Shown in pieces: positions 42,985 to 51,773 of a stretch of 64,000 nucleotides of DNA. Location: positions 191,501 through 255,500 of the forward strand of contig NZ_SHKP01000005.1 in the NCBI RefSeq assembly GCF_004217215.1, given 5' to 3'. The notes below the pieces were generated by a model that was not told the DNA's origin, ran no database searches, and saw only the letters and a list, made by a program, of their open reading frames with translations. Source of the DNA: Rivibacter subsaxonicus (lineage in GTDB: Bacteria; Pseudomonadota; Gammaproteobacteria; Burkholderiales; Burkholderiaceae_C). The translations under genes and the position numbers were made by a program. Each line of letters opens with the position of its first letter. The first letter of the stretch is position 1.

Positions 42985-43924
42985 CACGCGGCTCCTTCGC
43001 CGGCGGCACCGGCGCCGGCGCCCCGGCCGCCGGCATGCGCCGCCCGAGCCAGACCGTGCCCATCACCGCCAGCGCAAAGCCCACGGTCGCGAGGTCGAGC
43101 TTTTCGCCGAGCAGCGGAACCGCCAGCAGCATCGACAGGAAGGGCTGCAGCAACTGCACCTGGCTCACCCGCAGTGCGCCGCCGAGCGCGAGCGCGCGGT
43201 ACCAGGCGAAGAAGCCGAGCCACATCGAGAACAGCGCCACGTAGCCAAAGCCGAGCCAGGCACTGGCGCGCACCGGCGCCGTGGGCCAGGCGACGATCGC
43301 CACCGGCAGCGTCATCGGCAGCGCCAGCACCAGCGCCCAGGAGATCACCTGCTCGGGCTTCATCTGCGCGGACAGCCGCGCGCCGCTGACGTAGCCGAGC
43401 GCGCCGGCCAGCACCGCGCCGAGCAGCCAGGCATCGGCCACGACCAGCGCGCCGCCGCCGCGCCAGGCGGCAAAGCCGATCACCAGTGCGGTGCCGGCCA
43501 GCGCGCACAGCCAGAAGCCAAGGCTCGCGCGCTGGCGGTTGACGAGTGCGGCCATCACCGCGGTGGCCAGCGGTAGCAGGCCCGAAATCACCGAGGCGTG
43601 GATCGCGTCGACCTCGCGCACCGCATAACCCATCAGCAGCGGAAAGCCGAACACCACGCAGCTCGCGGTGAGCGCCAGCGGCGGCCACTGCGCCGGCGTG
43701 GGCCAGGGCGCGCGCGTAAGCATGAGGTAGGCCAACGACAGCAGCCCGGCCACCGCCGCGCGGCCGAGCGCGACGAACAGCGGGTCGAGCTGCGGATCGC
43801 TGGCCGGGCCGCCGGCCAGGCGCGTCATCGGGATCGTCAGCGCGAACAGGAACACGCCCAGCACGCCGAGCCACAGGCCGCGGCGCGCGTCAGCGGCAGG
43901 GTTGGGCGGGCTGGCGTGTTGCAT
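42971..43924 (-). CDS. EamA/DMT-family inner-membrane transporter
   Basis: 317 residues with ten hydrophobic segments in two EamA halves and a Pro/Ala-rich C-terminal tail. Such proteins export or import amino acids, amines or other metabolites. It is divergent from a MocR-type regulator, and operator-like repeats lie in the 107-base gap, so expression is very likely controlled by that regulator. MocR regulators paired with EamA transporters are a common bacterial pattern. Confidence 0.88.
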   Translation of the reverse strand: MQHASPPNPAADARRGLWLGVLGVFLFALTIPMTRLAGGPASDPQLDPLFVALGRAAVAGLLSLAYLMLTRAPWPTPAQWPPLALTASCVVFGFPLLMGYAVREVDAIHASVISGLLPLATAVMAALVNRQRASLGFWLCALAGTALVIGFAAWRGGGALVVADAWLLGAVLAGALGYVSGARLSAQMKPEQVISWALVLALPMTLPVAIVAWPTAPVRASAWLGFGYVALFSMWLGFFAWYRALALGGALRVSQVQLLQPFLSMLLAVPLLGEKLDLATVGFALAVMGTVWLGRRMPAAGAPAPVPPAKEPRVSSA

Positions 43925-43946
43925 GCGGCCAGTGTAGGCTTCGCAC

Positions 43947-43994
43947 CAGTACAGAAGCAGTACAGATTAGCGGTTCAGCCGTGTTGCTGTACTG
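43947..43994. promoter_or_regulatory. Operator repeats between the EamA transporter and the MocR regulator
   Basis: CAGTACAG occurs twice as a direct repeat (43947-43954 and 43958-43965) and once inverted as CTGTACTG (43987-43994). Direct repeats plus an inverted half-site are the known pattern for MocR/PdxR operators. The inverted copy lies 38 bases before the regulator start; the direct pair lies about 25-40 bases upstream of the transporter start. Confidence 0.75.
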
Positions 43995-44031
43995 CCGAAA
44001 CCAGTGCCACAGATGGCCGACCCAGGCGACG

Positions 44032-45459
44032 ATGAAGACCCACCTCGCCCCCCTCTCCCGCCACGCCGGCAGCACCCTCACCGAACAGCTCGCGGCGCGC
44101 TTTGCGCAGCACATCCGCGAGCGGCTGATGGCGCCCGGCGCGCGCCTGCCCTCGGTGCGCGAATGCGCGCAACAGCATGGCGTGAGCCCGCACACCGTGG
44201 TGGCGGCCTACGACCAGCTGCTGGCGCAGGGCCTGGTGGAGGCGCGCGCGCAGCGCGGCTTTTATGTGCGCGCGCCAGCCACGCCAACGCGGCGCGCGGC
44301 CGCACCCGCAAGTTCACCTGCCGCCACGCGCCCTCCCATCGACGCCACCGCGCTGATCCGCGGCATGTTCCAGCGCGAAGGTGCCAAGCCCTCGCCCGGC
44401 CTCGGCATCCTGCCGCCCGACTGGCTGGACCTGCCCGCGCTGGCCGGCGCGCTGCGCAAGGCCAGCAGCATCACCAACCTGGGCGCGCTCTCGCTGCAAT
44501 ACGGCGACCCGGCCGGTGACCTGCGCCTGCGCGAGGCGCTGACCCACAAGCTGCGCGAGTTCGGCGTGCAGGCCGCTGCCTCGCAGATCATCAGCTCGGT
44601 CGGTGCCACACACGGGCTGGACATCGTCTCGCGCACCCTGCTGCAGCCCGGCGACGCGGTGCTGGTGGACGAGCCCGGCTGGGCGGTGGAGTTTGCGCGG
44701 CTGCAGCGGCTGGGCATGCGCATCCTGCCGGTGCCGCGCGACGCCGAAGGCCCCGACCTGGCGGTGATGCAGCGCCTGATCGAGGCGCACAAGCCGCGCA
44801 TGTACGTGACCGTCTCGGTGCTGCACAACCCCACCGGCGGCCACCTCAGCCTGGCGCGCGCGCACCGCCTGCTGACGCTGGCGCAGGAGGCCGACCTGTG
44901 GATCGTCGAAGACGACACCTACGCCTGGCTCGCACCGCCGCACCTGCCGCGGCTGGCGGCGCTGGACGGATTGCAGCGCACGCTCTATGTGAGCGGCTTT
45001 TCCAAGGTCCTGGCGCCGAGCTGGCGCGTGGGTTTCATCGCCGCGCCGCCGGCGCTGGTGGATGCGCTGGTCGATACCAAACTGCTCGGCACCCTCAGCA
45101 GCCCCGCACTGCTGGAGCACGCGGTGGCCATCCTGCTCGAGCAAGGCGCGCTGCGCCGCCACGCCGAGCGCCTGCGCGAACGGCTCGATGGCGCGCGCGC
45201 CCGCACGCTGCATCTGCTGGAAGCGGCGGGCTGCCGCGCGGTGACGCCGCCACAAGGGCTGTTCGCGTGGATCGACGTGGGCGCCGACACCGATCGCCTC
45301 GCGCCGACGCTGCTGGATGCCGGCTGGCTGACCGCACCCGGATCACTCTTTCACGCCGATCGACGAGCGACGACGCTGATGCGGGTGAATGTGGCGAGCT
45401 CGGGGGAGGTGGGGTTCTGGAGGGCGTTGGAGAAGGCGCGGCTGGCCCAACGACGATGA
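44032..45459 (+). CDS. MocR/PdxR-type transcription regulator (GntR HTH fused to aminotransferase fold)
   Basis: 475 residues. N-terminal GntR winged helix at about 15-80 (GARLPSVRECAQQHGVSPHTVVAAYDQL), a linker rich in Ala/Pro near 82-103, and a class I aminotransferase domain whose PLP lysine is Lys325 in VSGFSKVLAPSWRVG. These proteins use PLP or amino-PLP as ligand and often activate a divergent transporter or metabolic gene, here the EamA transporter. A neighbour with PLP biosynthesis is not present, so the effector is unknown. Confidence 0.9.
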   Translation: MKTHLAPLSRHAGSTLTEQLAARFAQHIRERLMAPGARLPSVRECAQQHGVSPHTVVAAYDQLLAQGLVEARAQRGFYVRAPATPTRRAAAPASSPAATRPPIDATALIRGMFQREGAKPSPGLGILPPDWLDLPALAGALRKASSITNLGALSLQYGDPAGDLRLREALTHKLREFGVQAAASQIISSVGATHGLDIVSRTLLQPGDAVLVDEPGWAVEFARLQRLGMRILPVPRDAEGPDLAVMQRLIEAHKPRMYVTVSVLHNPTGGHLSLARAHRLLTLAQEADLWIVEDDTYAWLAPPHLPRLAALDGLQRTLYVSGFSKVLAPSWRVGFIAAPPALVDALVDTKLLGTLSSPALLEHAVAILLEQGALRRHAERLRERLDGARARTLHLLEAAGCRAVTPPQGLFAWIDVGADTDRLAPTLLDAGWLTAPGSLFHADRRATTLMRVNVASSGEVGFWRALEKARLAQRR

Positions 45460-45609
45460 GCGGCAGCAATCGGCCCGGGAGCAGTCATCTACGGGCGACC
45501 GCTTTCCCGCCCAAGAGTCAAATGGACCGACGGATGGCAAGCGCTTGCCGAGCGCTGAAGAGTGTCTTGATGCGTTGTGCGCGGTTCGGCATATGGCAAG
45601 CTCGTGACC

Positions 45610-46221
45610 ATGTTCCACCGCCTGTTCCCGGTCCGGCGCGACGGATCCGACACCTCTCTCGTAGGCAGGCGGCAATTGCCGCGCGCCGCTCTGGCAGCGA
45701 TCTTGCTGCCGACGATGTGCCTGCCGGCGCGGCCGGCGCGTGCCGGTCTCAACCTCCTCTTGAACGAGTTCACCGCCACGCGCGATGAACTGCAAGCCGA
45801 ACTGGCCAGGCGCTTCCCGATCACGCGCCGCTATGGCGAGCTGGCCTCGGTGTCGCTGCACAACCCACAACTGGCGCTGGACGGCAGTGCCAACCGTGCC
45901 ACGCTGACGTCACGATTGGTGATCGTCAGCCCCTTGCTGCGAACTTCCTCCATGGGCGGGCAGGTGGCTGTGAGCAGTGGCCTGCGCTGGGATGCCTCGG
46001 GCCTGTCCGTGCGCCTCCAGGACCCGCGCGCGGAGCAACTGCGCATCGACGGCGTCACCGGGAGCGACGCACAGAACCTGGAGCGCATCAGCGCGGCCGT
46101 CGTGCAGGAAGCGCTGCAAGGCTATCCGTTGCACACCTTCCGCCCGGACGAGCTTCGCTTCGGGCTCAAGGTCCGGGGCATCACCATCGGCGTTGACGCG
46201 ATCAAGGTGCAGTTCGAGTAG
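45610..46221 (+). CDS. Exported DUF1439 (YceB-like) protein
   Basis: 203 residues; N-terminal Arg-rich patch and hydrophobic run to ARPARA suggest a signal peptide of about 50 residues. The mature part (LNEFTATRDELQAELARRFPI, YGELASVSLHNPQLAL) matches DUF1439, a periplasmic or lipoprotein family of the tubular-lipid-binding type without a proven role. No lipobox is visible. ATG 45610 is chosen, with GTG codons at 45604 and 45577 possible. Confidence 0.78.
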   Translation: MFHRLFPVRRDGSDTSLVGRRQLPRAALAAILLPTMCLPARPARAGLNLLLNEFTATRDELQAELARRFPITRRYGELASVSLHNPQLALDGSANRATLTSRLVIVSPLLRTSSMGGQVAVSSGLRWDASGLSVRLQDPRAEQLRIDGVTGSDAQNLERISAAVVQEALQGYPLHTFRPDELRFGLKVRGITIGVDAIKVQFE

Positions 46222-46447
46222 CGGCCGGGGAGACCGTGCACGACGGCGCACTTGCTAGCGTTCGGCCTGGTCGCTGACGCCTGTTCATCAGGACGCTACT
46301 TGGATGCAGCTGATTCGCTCGTCACGAACGGCGCGTTCGCTCCCGGCCGGGCAGGCCATGTCGATTTGCCTACCTGTCGTTCGTCGATGGGATACGAGGC
46401 GCCCTCAGGCGGGCGCGCCGACCGGTCAACCCAACAGGAGTGAAGAC

Positions 46448-46816
46448 ATGTCTTACATCGATGGTTTCGTGATCGCGGTCCCCACCGCCAACAAGCAGAA
46501 GTTCATCGAGCACGCGCGCCATTTCGACTCGATGTTCATCGAGCTGGGCGCAATTCGCGTGATCGAGGGCTGGGGCGACGATGTGCCCGACGGCAAAGTC
46601 ACCGATTTCCGCCGCGCCGTCCAGGCCACGGCCGAGGAGACGGTGGCCTTTTCGTGGGTCGAATGGCCGGACAAGGCGACGCGCGACGCCGGCATGAAAA
46701 AGATGATGGAAGACCCGCGCATGGATCCGTCCACACCCGGCAACCCGCCCATGCCCTTCGACGGCAAACGCATGATCTTCGGCGGCTTCGAACAGGTGGT
46801 CGAAGTGAAGGCTTGA
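46448..46816 (+). CDS. DUF1428 family protein
   Basis: 122 residues beginning MSYIDGFVIAVPTANKQ, a whole-length match to DUF1428 (YbaA-like, dimeric alpha-beta barrel). No function is established. Good AACAGGAG ribosome-binding site 10 bases before ATG. Single gene preceded by a 226-base gap with nothing recognisable. Confidence 0.85.
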   Translation: MSYIDGFVIAVPTANKQKFIEHARHFDSMFIELGAIRVIEGWGDDVPDGKVTDFRRAVQATAEETVAFSWVEWPDKATRDAGMKKMMEDPRMDPSTPGNPPMPFDGKRMIFGGFEQVVEVKA

Positions 46817-47237
46817 GCGGCGGGGGCGACGCCGCCCCTGGACGTGCCACGCGTCACGGCGGGCGTCTGGCGCAAACTGTCGGCCCGCAGGCAGGTGGCC
46901 CCGGGCCGTCGCGCAGGGCGCCCGCCCCGGGGAGCAGCAAGACGCCGCGCGCCTCCCCCGCTACAGTCGCCGCGTGTCGGCTCTCGGGAACCCGCATGGC
47001 TTCACACTTGCGGCCAACAGCGGGCATTTGCGACCGGCGGGTCTGGGGTCGTCCAGGGTCAAGCCGAGGGCGACCGACGTGCGGTCGCCCCGTTGTGGCG
47101 AGTGGCCCATCACGACCCTCTGCGCCTCATCATGCGTGCGTCGGGCTGTAGCCGAACCGCCGACCAACCGGCTTGCATCTCTCGCGCCGTTCAATCGACT
47201 GGTGGCAGGCGCTGCAGTGTCCGGCAGCCCGGGATCT
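46817..47237. other. Gene-free stretch with a 9-bp stem hairpin
   Basis: No protein family could be recognised in either strand across these 421 bases. A small G/C hairpin directly follows the DUF1428 stop (GCGGCG / CGCCGC) and a perfect 9-bp stem (GGGCGACCG / CGGTCGCCC, 5-base loop) is at 47068-47090. The content could be a decayed region next to the efflux cluster. Confidence 0.45.
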
Positions 47238-47987
47238 CTACCAGTTCTCTGTCCAGGGGCGCAGCACCACTTCGAACGCCCAGGTCGATCTGTGCTGCCG
47301 ATGAAGATGCCAATACAGCTCGGCGATTCGATCCGGGTGCGCCATGTTGTCATCCACGGCCTCGCCGGCAAGGCGATGCGCACGCGACCCATCCGGTTGT
47401 TCCCAGCCGATCGCAGCATCGATCGGCACGTGGGCCACGTGGATACCCTGCGGCATCAGTTCCCGGGCCATGCTCTGGGCAAGGCCCGCCTTGCCGTGGG
47501 AGGCCGCGGCAAACGCACCGCTGCGCGGATAACCCTTCAGGGCAGCGCTGGCATTGGTGAACACGATCGTGCCTCTGTGACCGTCCCTGCCTTCAAGTGA
47601 CAGCATCGCTTTCGCCGCCTGCTGGCCAACGAGGAACGCGCTGAACGTGGAGTTCGTCAGCGTTGTCAGCACCGCGGCTGGATCGACTTCGATGATCGAC
47701 TTGCGAAACACATCCCGCGGGCGGCCGTCGATGTTGTGCACCACGAGCCTCGGCGGGCCAAGCGTGCGCGACACCTCGTCGAACATCGCGGCAACCGACT
47801 CGGGGACCGAGGCGTCGCATGCAATGAGGGTGATGCCGTGATCTCGAGCGAGCGCCTTCAAGGCGGGCTTGTTCGCGTCCCGCGCCGCGACCGCCACTTT
47901 CACCCCCTGCTGCGAGAACAGCCGGGCACAGCTGGCGCTGATGCCAGGCCCAGCGCCCACGATGAGCGCAACTTCTGCTTCGTCCAT
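47238..47987 (-). CDS. SDR-family oxidoreductase
   Basis: 249 residues. Rossmann start VALIVGAGPGISASCARLF has a variant glycine motif (GxGxGI), and the usual Ser-Tyr-Lys triad is altered: the expected YxxxK appears as AAASHGKAG, with His in place of Tyr. NNAG is changed to VHNIDG. It therefore may be a non-catalytic or divergent member. Follows the MATE gene after 38 bases on the same strand with a CGAGGGGACG ribosome-binding site. Confidence 0.8.
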   Translation of the reverse strand: MDEAEVALIVGAGPGISASCARLFSQQGVKVAVAARDANKPALKALARDHGITLIACDASVPESVAAMFDEVSRTLGPPRLVVHNIDGRPRDVFRKSIIEVDPAAVLTTLTNSTFSAFLVGQQAAKAMLSLEGRDGHRGTIVFTNASAALKGYPRSGAFAAASHGKAGLAQSMARELMPQGIHVAHVPIDAAIGWEQPDGSRAHRLAGEAVDDNMAHPDRIAELYWHLHRQHRSTWAFEVVLRPWTENW

Positions 47988-48025
47988 GCTCGTCCCCTCG
48001 AAATGATCCTTCGCCCGGCGTGCAT

Positions 48026-49414
48026 CTATCGCGTCCAGCTGCCGAACTTGATCGCGCCGGCGATGATCAAGCCATAGACAGCCAGGCTGATCGCGACCAC
48101 GATGAACAAGCCGCTCGCCGAGGTCTGCAGCACGTGCACGCAGAGCCATCCGCCCAGTGCCACGATTGCCAGCCTGGCAACGCTGCCGACCAGCGGCCAG
48201 AACATGCGCCCGGCGCCCTGGGAGGCAAAGAACAGTGCCAGTCCAAGGCCATACAGACCGTAGAAGGCACCGACGATGCGCAGGTACGAAGCGCCGAACT
48301 CGCGTACCGCCGCATCTTGCGTGAACAGGTTCATCCACAGCGCCGGGGCAATCGCCGTGGCGAGGCCGATGCTGCCGGTGATGGCGGCGACGATCGCCGC
48401 GCCCAGCCAGGCAACGCGCAGCGCGCGCGCCGGGTTGCCCGCGCCCATGTTGGTCGCGACCATCGCCGTCAGCGCCGTGCCGAAGCCGAAGGCGATGGGC
48501 ACCAGGATGTATTCCAGCCGCGCCGCCACGCCATAGCCGGCCAGCGCGGCGGTGCCGAAGCTGCCGACGAAGGCGGTGGTCACCGCGATCGACGCATTGC
48601 TGACGATCGGGCTCATCGATGCGGGCACGCCCACGCGCAGGATGTCGCGCACCAGCGCCGTGTGCAGCCGCCAGGGGGATCGGTTCAGCGGCGCCGCCGC
48701 GTCACGGCGCAGCAGGTGCGCGGTCAGCACCACCGCGGCGGCGCCGTTGGCGACGAGCAGGCTGACGGCGGCGCCGGGCACGCCCAGGCCGGGTATCGGA
48801 CCCCAACCGAACACCAGCGCCGGACTGAGCGCCAGATGGATCAGGGCCGTCAGCACCAGCATCAGCGCCGGCAGAATCATGTTGCCCGCGCCGCGCACGA
48901 CGGCGCCGAGCACGTTGGTGGCCCAGATCACGATGGCGCCGCCGAACAGCACGTTGGAATAGGCCAGCGCCGCGTCGAGCGCCGCGCCGCGACCGCCCAT
49001 GGCCGCGTACACGCCGCGGCCGAAGCCGAGCAGCACGAGCGTGAACGCTGCCGCCAGCACGCAGGCGATGAACAGCGACTGTTGCGCCAGGCGGCCGGCG
49101 TCGTCGTCACGCCCCGCGCCAAGCGCGCGTGCGACGGCGGCGGTGACGGCACCGCCGATACCGCCGCCCGACATCTGCATCATCAGCATCGACAGCGGAA
49201 AGACCAGCGCGATGCCGGCCAGCGCGTCGGCGCCCAGCTGGCCGAGGATGTAGCCGTCGTAGCCGATGACGACCGTCATCGCGAACAGGCCCACGACATT
49301 GGGTGTGGCCAGGCGCAGCAGCGTCGGCAACAGCGGGCCGTGCAGCATCTGCTGCGTGCGCGACGCGGCAGGCGTAGCGGCGCTTGCGCCGACGGGTGTG
49401 ATCAGGGCACTCAT
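48026..49414 (-). CDS. MATE-family multidrug efflux transporter
   Basis: 462 residues, twelve hydrophobic segments, with the family phrases LRLATPNVVGLFAMTVVIGYDGYILGQLG and repeated halves. It exports cationic drugs or metabolites in exchange for H+ or Na+. Start overlaps the stop of the upstream SDR fragment. The operon lies under a TetR-type repressor gene with a matching operator, a typical drug-responsive efflux arrangement. Confidence 0.9.
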   Translation of the reverse strand: MSALITPVGASAATPAASRTQQMLHGPLLPTLLRLATPNVVGLFAMTVVIGYDGYILGQLGADALAGIALVFPLSMLMMQMSGGGIGGAVTAAVARALGAGRDDDAGRLAQQSLFIACVLAAAFTLVLLGFGRGVYAAMGGRGAALDAALAYSNVLFGGAIVIWATNVLGAVVRGAGNMILPALMLVLTALIHLALSPALVFGWGPIPGLGVPGAAVSLLVANGAAAVVLTAHLLRRDAAAPLNRSPWRLHTALVRDILRVGVPASMSPIVSNASIAVTTAFVGSFGTAALAGYGVAARLEYILVPIAFGFGTALTAMVATNMGAGNPARALRVAWLGAAIVAAITGSIGLATAIAPALWMNLFTQDAAVREFGASYLRIVGAFYGLYGLGLALFFASQGAGRMFWPLVGSVARLAIVALGGWLCVHVLQTSASGLFIVVAISLAVYGLIIAGAIKFGSWTR

Positions 49415-49908
49415 GCGGGCCTCAGCCAGCGGCTGCTGCCGTGCGCGCGCAGCTCGTGGCGCAGGCCGTTGGTCAGCGCCCAGGCCGCCGACTTGCTGGC
49501 GCCATACATCGCCAGCAAGGGAGAGTTGATCCAGCTTGCCGCCGACAGCACGTTCAGGATCGCACCGCCGCCGTTGGCGCCCAGCACCGGTGCAAGGGCC
49601 TGGCTCAGGCGCAGCGGACCGAAGAAGTTGGTCCCCAGCTGCGCGCGCGCAGACTGGATGCTGTCGGCGGACAGGAAACCCCCGACGGTGGCGATGCCGG
49701 CGTTGTTGATCAGCAGCGCTACGTCGGTGCAGCGGCTGGCCGCTGCGGCAACACCCTCGGGGCGGGTGACGTCGAGCCGGATGGCCTCGACCCCGGCCAG
49801 CCTGAGCTTCGAGGGGTCGCGCACGCCTGCGTAGACCTTGCGCGCGCCGCGGCCGAGCGCTTCGCGGGCGAAGGCCAGGCCGAGGCCGGTGGCGTTGTGA
49901 AGCTTCAT
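49411..49908 (-). pseudogene. SDR oxidoreductase remnant, truncated at both ends
   Basis: 165 residues read MKLHNATGLGLAFAREALGR onward. Compared with normal SDR proteins the first beta strand and TGxxxGxG loop are mostly gone, while LLINNAG, the catalytic Ser region (LSAASWIN) and YGASK are intact; the C-terminus then stops after LRHELRAHG, about 70 residues early. The active-site Tyr and Lys are present but cofactor binding should be lost. Open frame with coupled stop/start to the MATE gene, so it is still translated or was recently active. Confidence 0.65.
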
Positions 49909-49953
49909 GGTTCAGGGCCTCGTCAGTCGTGAGGGGTGGGAGGAAGGCTGACC

Positions 49954-49969
49954 CATGATGGTCGTCATA
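49954..49969. promoter_or_regulatory. Second TetR-type operator, upstream of the SDR/MATE operon
   Basis: CATGATGGTCGTCATA matches the perfect operator at 50621 in 14 of 16 positions. It lies 46 bases before the first gene of the SDR-MATE operon. Confidence 0.7.
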
Positions 49970-50010
49970 TTTTTGTACGAGCTCACAACGACGCGGCAAG
50001 CGGTCGTCGT

Positions 50011-50601
50011 TCAGTCGGACGATTCGCGGTCGTACTGCGCCAGCAGCGCCCGGCGCGATGCCTTCAGCAGCGCCTGGCCTTCGGCGTTGTCGCCAAGAGC
50101 ACGGGCCAGTTGCAGCGCACCAACCAGCTGGCTGGCGATCGCAGGCCCGCTGTCGGCCGGTGCGTCTTTCGGCAGCGCGCGGCGCACCGCGGCGACCAGG
50201 CCACGCACCCGTTGCGCAGCGGCCTCGCGCACCTCGGGGGACTGGCGTGGCATCTCCGAAGCCAGCGCCGCCACCGGGCAACCGGTCTCGATGTCGCCGA
50301 GGTGGCGATCGGACAGGTAGCCTTCCACCAGGGCACGCAAGGCACTGGCGCCGCGCGCCTGGCGTGTGGCCGTGGCCTGAATGACGCGGGCCGCACTGTC
50401 GTGGCCGGCACGCTCGAGTGCTTCGGCCAGCAAGGCATTGCGTGAGCTGAAGTGGGCGTAGAAGCCGCCGTGGGTCAGCCCGGCTTCTTTCATGATGTCG
50501 GCAACGCCCACGCCCTGGAATCCGCCTCGGCGGATCGCACGCGCGGCGGTTGCGACGATGCGCTCATGGCTGAGTTCCTTGCGGCTGGGCGGGCTGTTCA
50601 T
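50011..50601 (-). CDS. TetR-family transcription repressor
   Basis: 196 residues. N-terminal helix-turn-helix (RIVATAARAIRRGGFQGVGVADIMKEAGLTHGGFYAHFSSRNALL) of the TetR/AcrR type and a C-terminal domain of the TetR_C_16/LmrA-like group with GCPVAALASEMPRQSPEVR. Two operator copies, one just upstream of itself and one before the SDR-MATE genes, indicate autoregulation and control of the efflux operon. Confidence 0.9.
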   Translation of the reverse strand: MNSPPSRKELSHERIVATAARAIRRGGFQGVGVADIMKEAGLTHGGFYAHFSSRNALLAEALERAGHDSAARVIQATATRQARGASALRALVEGYLSDRHLGDIETGCPVAALASEMPRQSPEVREAAAQRVRGLVAAVRRALPKDAPADSGPAIASQLVGALQLARALGDNAEGQALLKASRRALLAQYDRESSD

Positions 50602-50620
50602 GCTGAACTCTAGCACGCAA

Positions 50621-50636
50621 TATGACGACCGTCATA
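50621..50636. promoter_or_regulatory. TetR-type operator upstream of the repressor gene
   Basis: Perfect inverted repeat TATGACG-AC-CGTCATA, 20 bases upstream of the repressor ATG. Confidence 0.75.
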
Positions 50637-50854
50637 ATCAATGGCGGCCTCAGGGGCGAGTCCAAGCCATGCCGACTCGGAACCGCATAGCAGCCGCCAA
50701 CCCGACTGGGTCCAGGAGGCGGTCATCTATGTCAGCTTTACCGCCAAGCATTTCGACAGCCCCACCGGCAGCTGCGGGTTGCAAGCAGCCGCGCGATCAC
50801 GCCCGCAACGTCGCCGAGGTCCCGCCACCCTGCAAGACCGATAGAAATGGGTCA

Positions 50855-51094
50855 GTGAAAGGCGGCGCCGGCATCTACACCTGCCCCTACGAGTCGGCTG
50901 CCGCGTGGCTGAGCTTGGGCGATCGCGAGCGCGCGCTCGATCTGCTGAACGAGGCCGTGGCCAAGCGCTCGAACTGCCTGATCTTCCTGCGCAACGACCC
51001 GCGCCTGAAGGTGCTGCACGAGGACGCGCGCTTCGCGGCGCTGCTGACCCGGGTCGGGTTGGACGACACGGCGCTGGCGTCCTACAAGCGCTGA
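50855..51094 (+). pseudogene. Orphan C-terminal fragment of a TPR-type regulator
   Basis: 79 codons from a GTG give LSLGDRERALDLLNEAVAKRSN and NDPRLKVLHEDARFAALLTRVGL, the last TPR unit and typical end of TPR-containing transcription activators or adenylate cyclases. The rest of such a gene is missing upstream: sequence 50640-50850 is not recognisable. Its last 69 bases recur at 53690. Probably a gene remnant, though it keeps an open frame. Confidence 0.6.
51026..51094 (+). repeat. 69-bp direct repeat, left copy
   Basis: Ends at the TGA of the TPR fragment. Differs from the right copy (53690-53758) at three positions. Confidence 0.85.
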
Positions 51095-51099
51095 GGCGG

Positions 51100-51765
51100 T
51101 CACGGCCCCTTCCCCGGACGCCGCACCGCGCGCACCGTGCCACTCGGCCCGCCGCCGCAATAGAAGAGCTCGGCGCCGTCGGACTCCATGCCGCTGACGC
51201 CGGTGCCGGGCGGCATCTCGAGTCGCTCGAGCACGGCGCCGCTGTCGGGGTCGACGCGACGGATCTCGCTCTCGTCGCCGTCCCAGGTGCCGTGCCAGAG
51301 CTCGCCATCGACCCAGGTCACGCCGGTGACGAAACGGTTGGACTCGATGCTTCGCAGGATCGCGCCCGTGGCAGGGTCGATGCGGTGAATCCTGCGGTCG
51401 CGATACTGCCCTACCCACAGGCTGCCTTCGGCCCACGCAAGCCCCGAGTCGCGACCGTGGCCGGGCGCAGGGATCGATGCGACGACCCGGCCGCTGGCGG
51501 GGTCGATCTTGTCGATCCGTGCTTCGGCGATCTGGTACAGATGCGTTCCGTCGAACGCGCTGCCCGCGTCACAGGCCACCTCCAGCGTGCGCGCGATGGT
51601 GCCGCTTGCGGGATCGATCGCGAGCAGCTTCGCGCCCGTGGCGGCCCAGAAGCGCTCGCCGTCGTGCGTAACACCATGGATGTGATCGGCGCCGGCAAAG
51701 GGGCCGTACTCGCGGACGACTTCGGCGAGAGCAGCCTGCGCAGGGGCGGGGTGCTTCGTGTTCAC
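51100..51765 (-). CDS. Beta-propeller protein (YncE/Vgb or glutaminyl-cyclotransferase-like)
   Basis: 221 residues from a GTG. At least four repeats of the type I-D-P-A-S-G-x-(I/V) (IDPASGTI, IDPASGRV, IDPATGAI, VDPDSGAV) spaced by about 40 residues form propeller blades. No signal peptide. Family members bind or cyclise substrates; nothing more specific can be said. Nine bases after the SRPBCC gene, same strand. Confidence 0.72.
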   Translation of the reverse strand: MNTKHPAPAQAALAEVVREYGPFAGADHIHGVTHDGERFWAATGAKLLAIDPASGTIARTLEVACDAGSAFDGTHLYQIAEARIDKIDPASGRVVASIPAPGHGRDSGLAWAEGSLWVGQYRDRRIHRIDPATGAILRSIESNRFVTGVTWVDGELWHGTWDGDESEIRRVDPDSGAVLERLEMPPGTGVSGMESDGAELFYCGGGPSGTVRAVRRPGKGP

Positions 51766-51773
51766 GCTGCAGC

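Noticed and set aside
46974-47600. Possible protein in the gap and antisense of the SDR gene
   Set aside because: No family or start signal, and the right half is antisense to a supported SDR gene.
48020-49834. Plus-strand frame over the MATE gene with Gln/Arg/His-rich translation
   Set aside because: Composition is typical of antisense reading of a membrane protein gene, and the MATE reading is convincing.
50641-50844. 67-codon open frame directly after the TetR operator
   Set aside because: No recognised family and no ribosome-binding site; probably decayed sequence, though its place after the operator keeps it from being fully dismissed.
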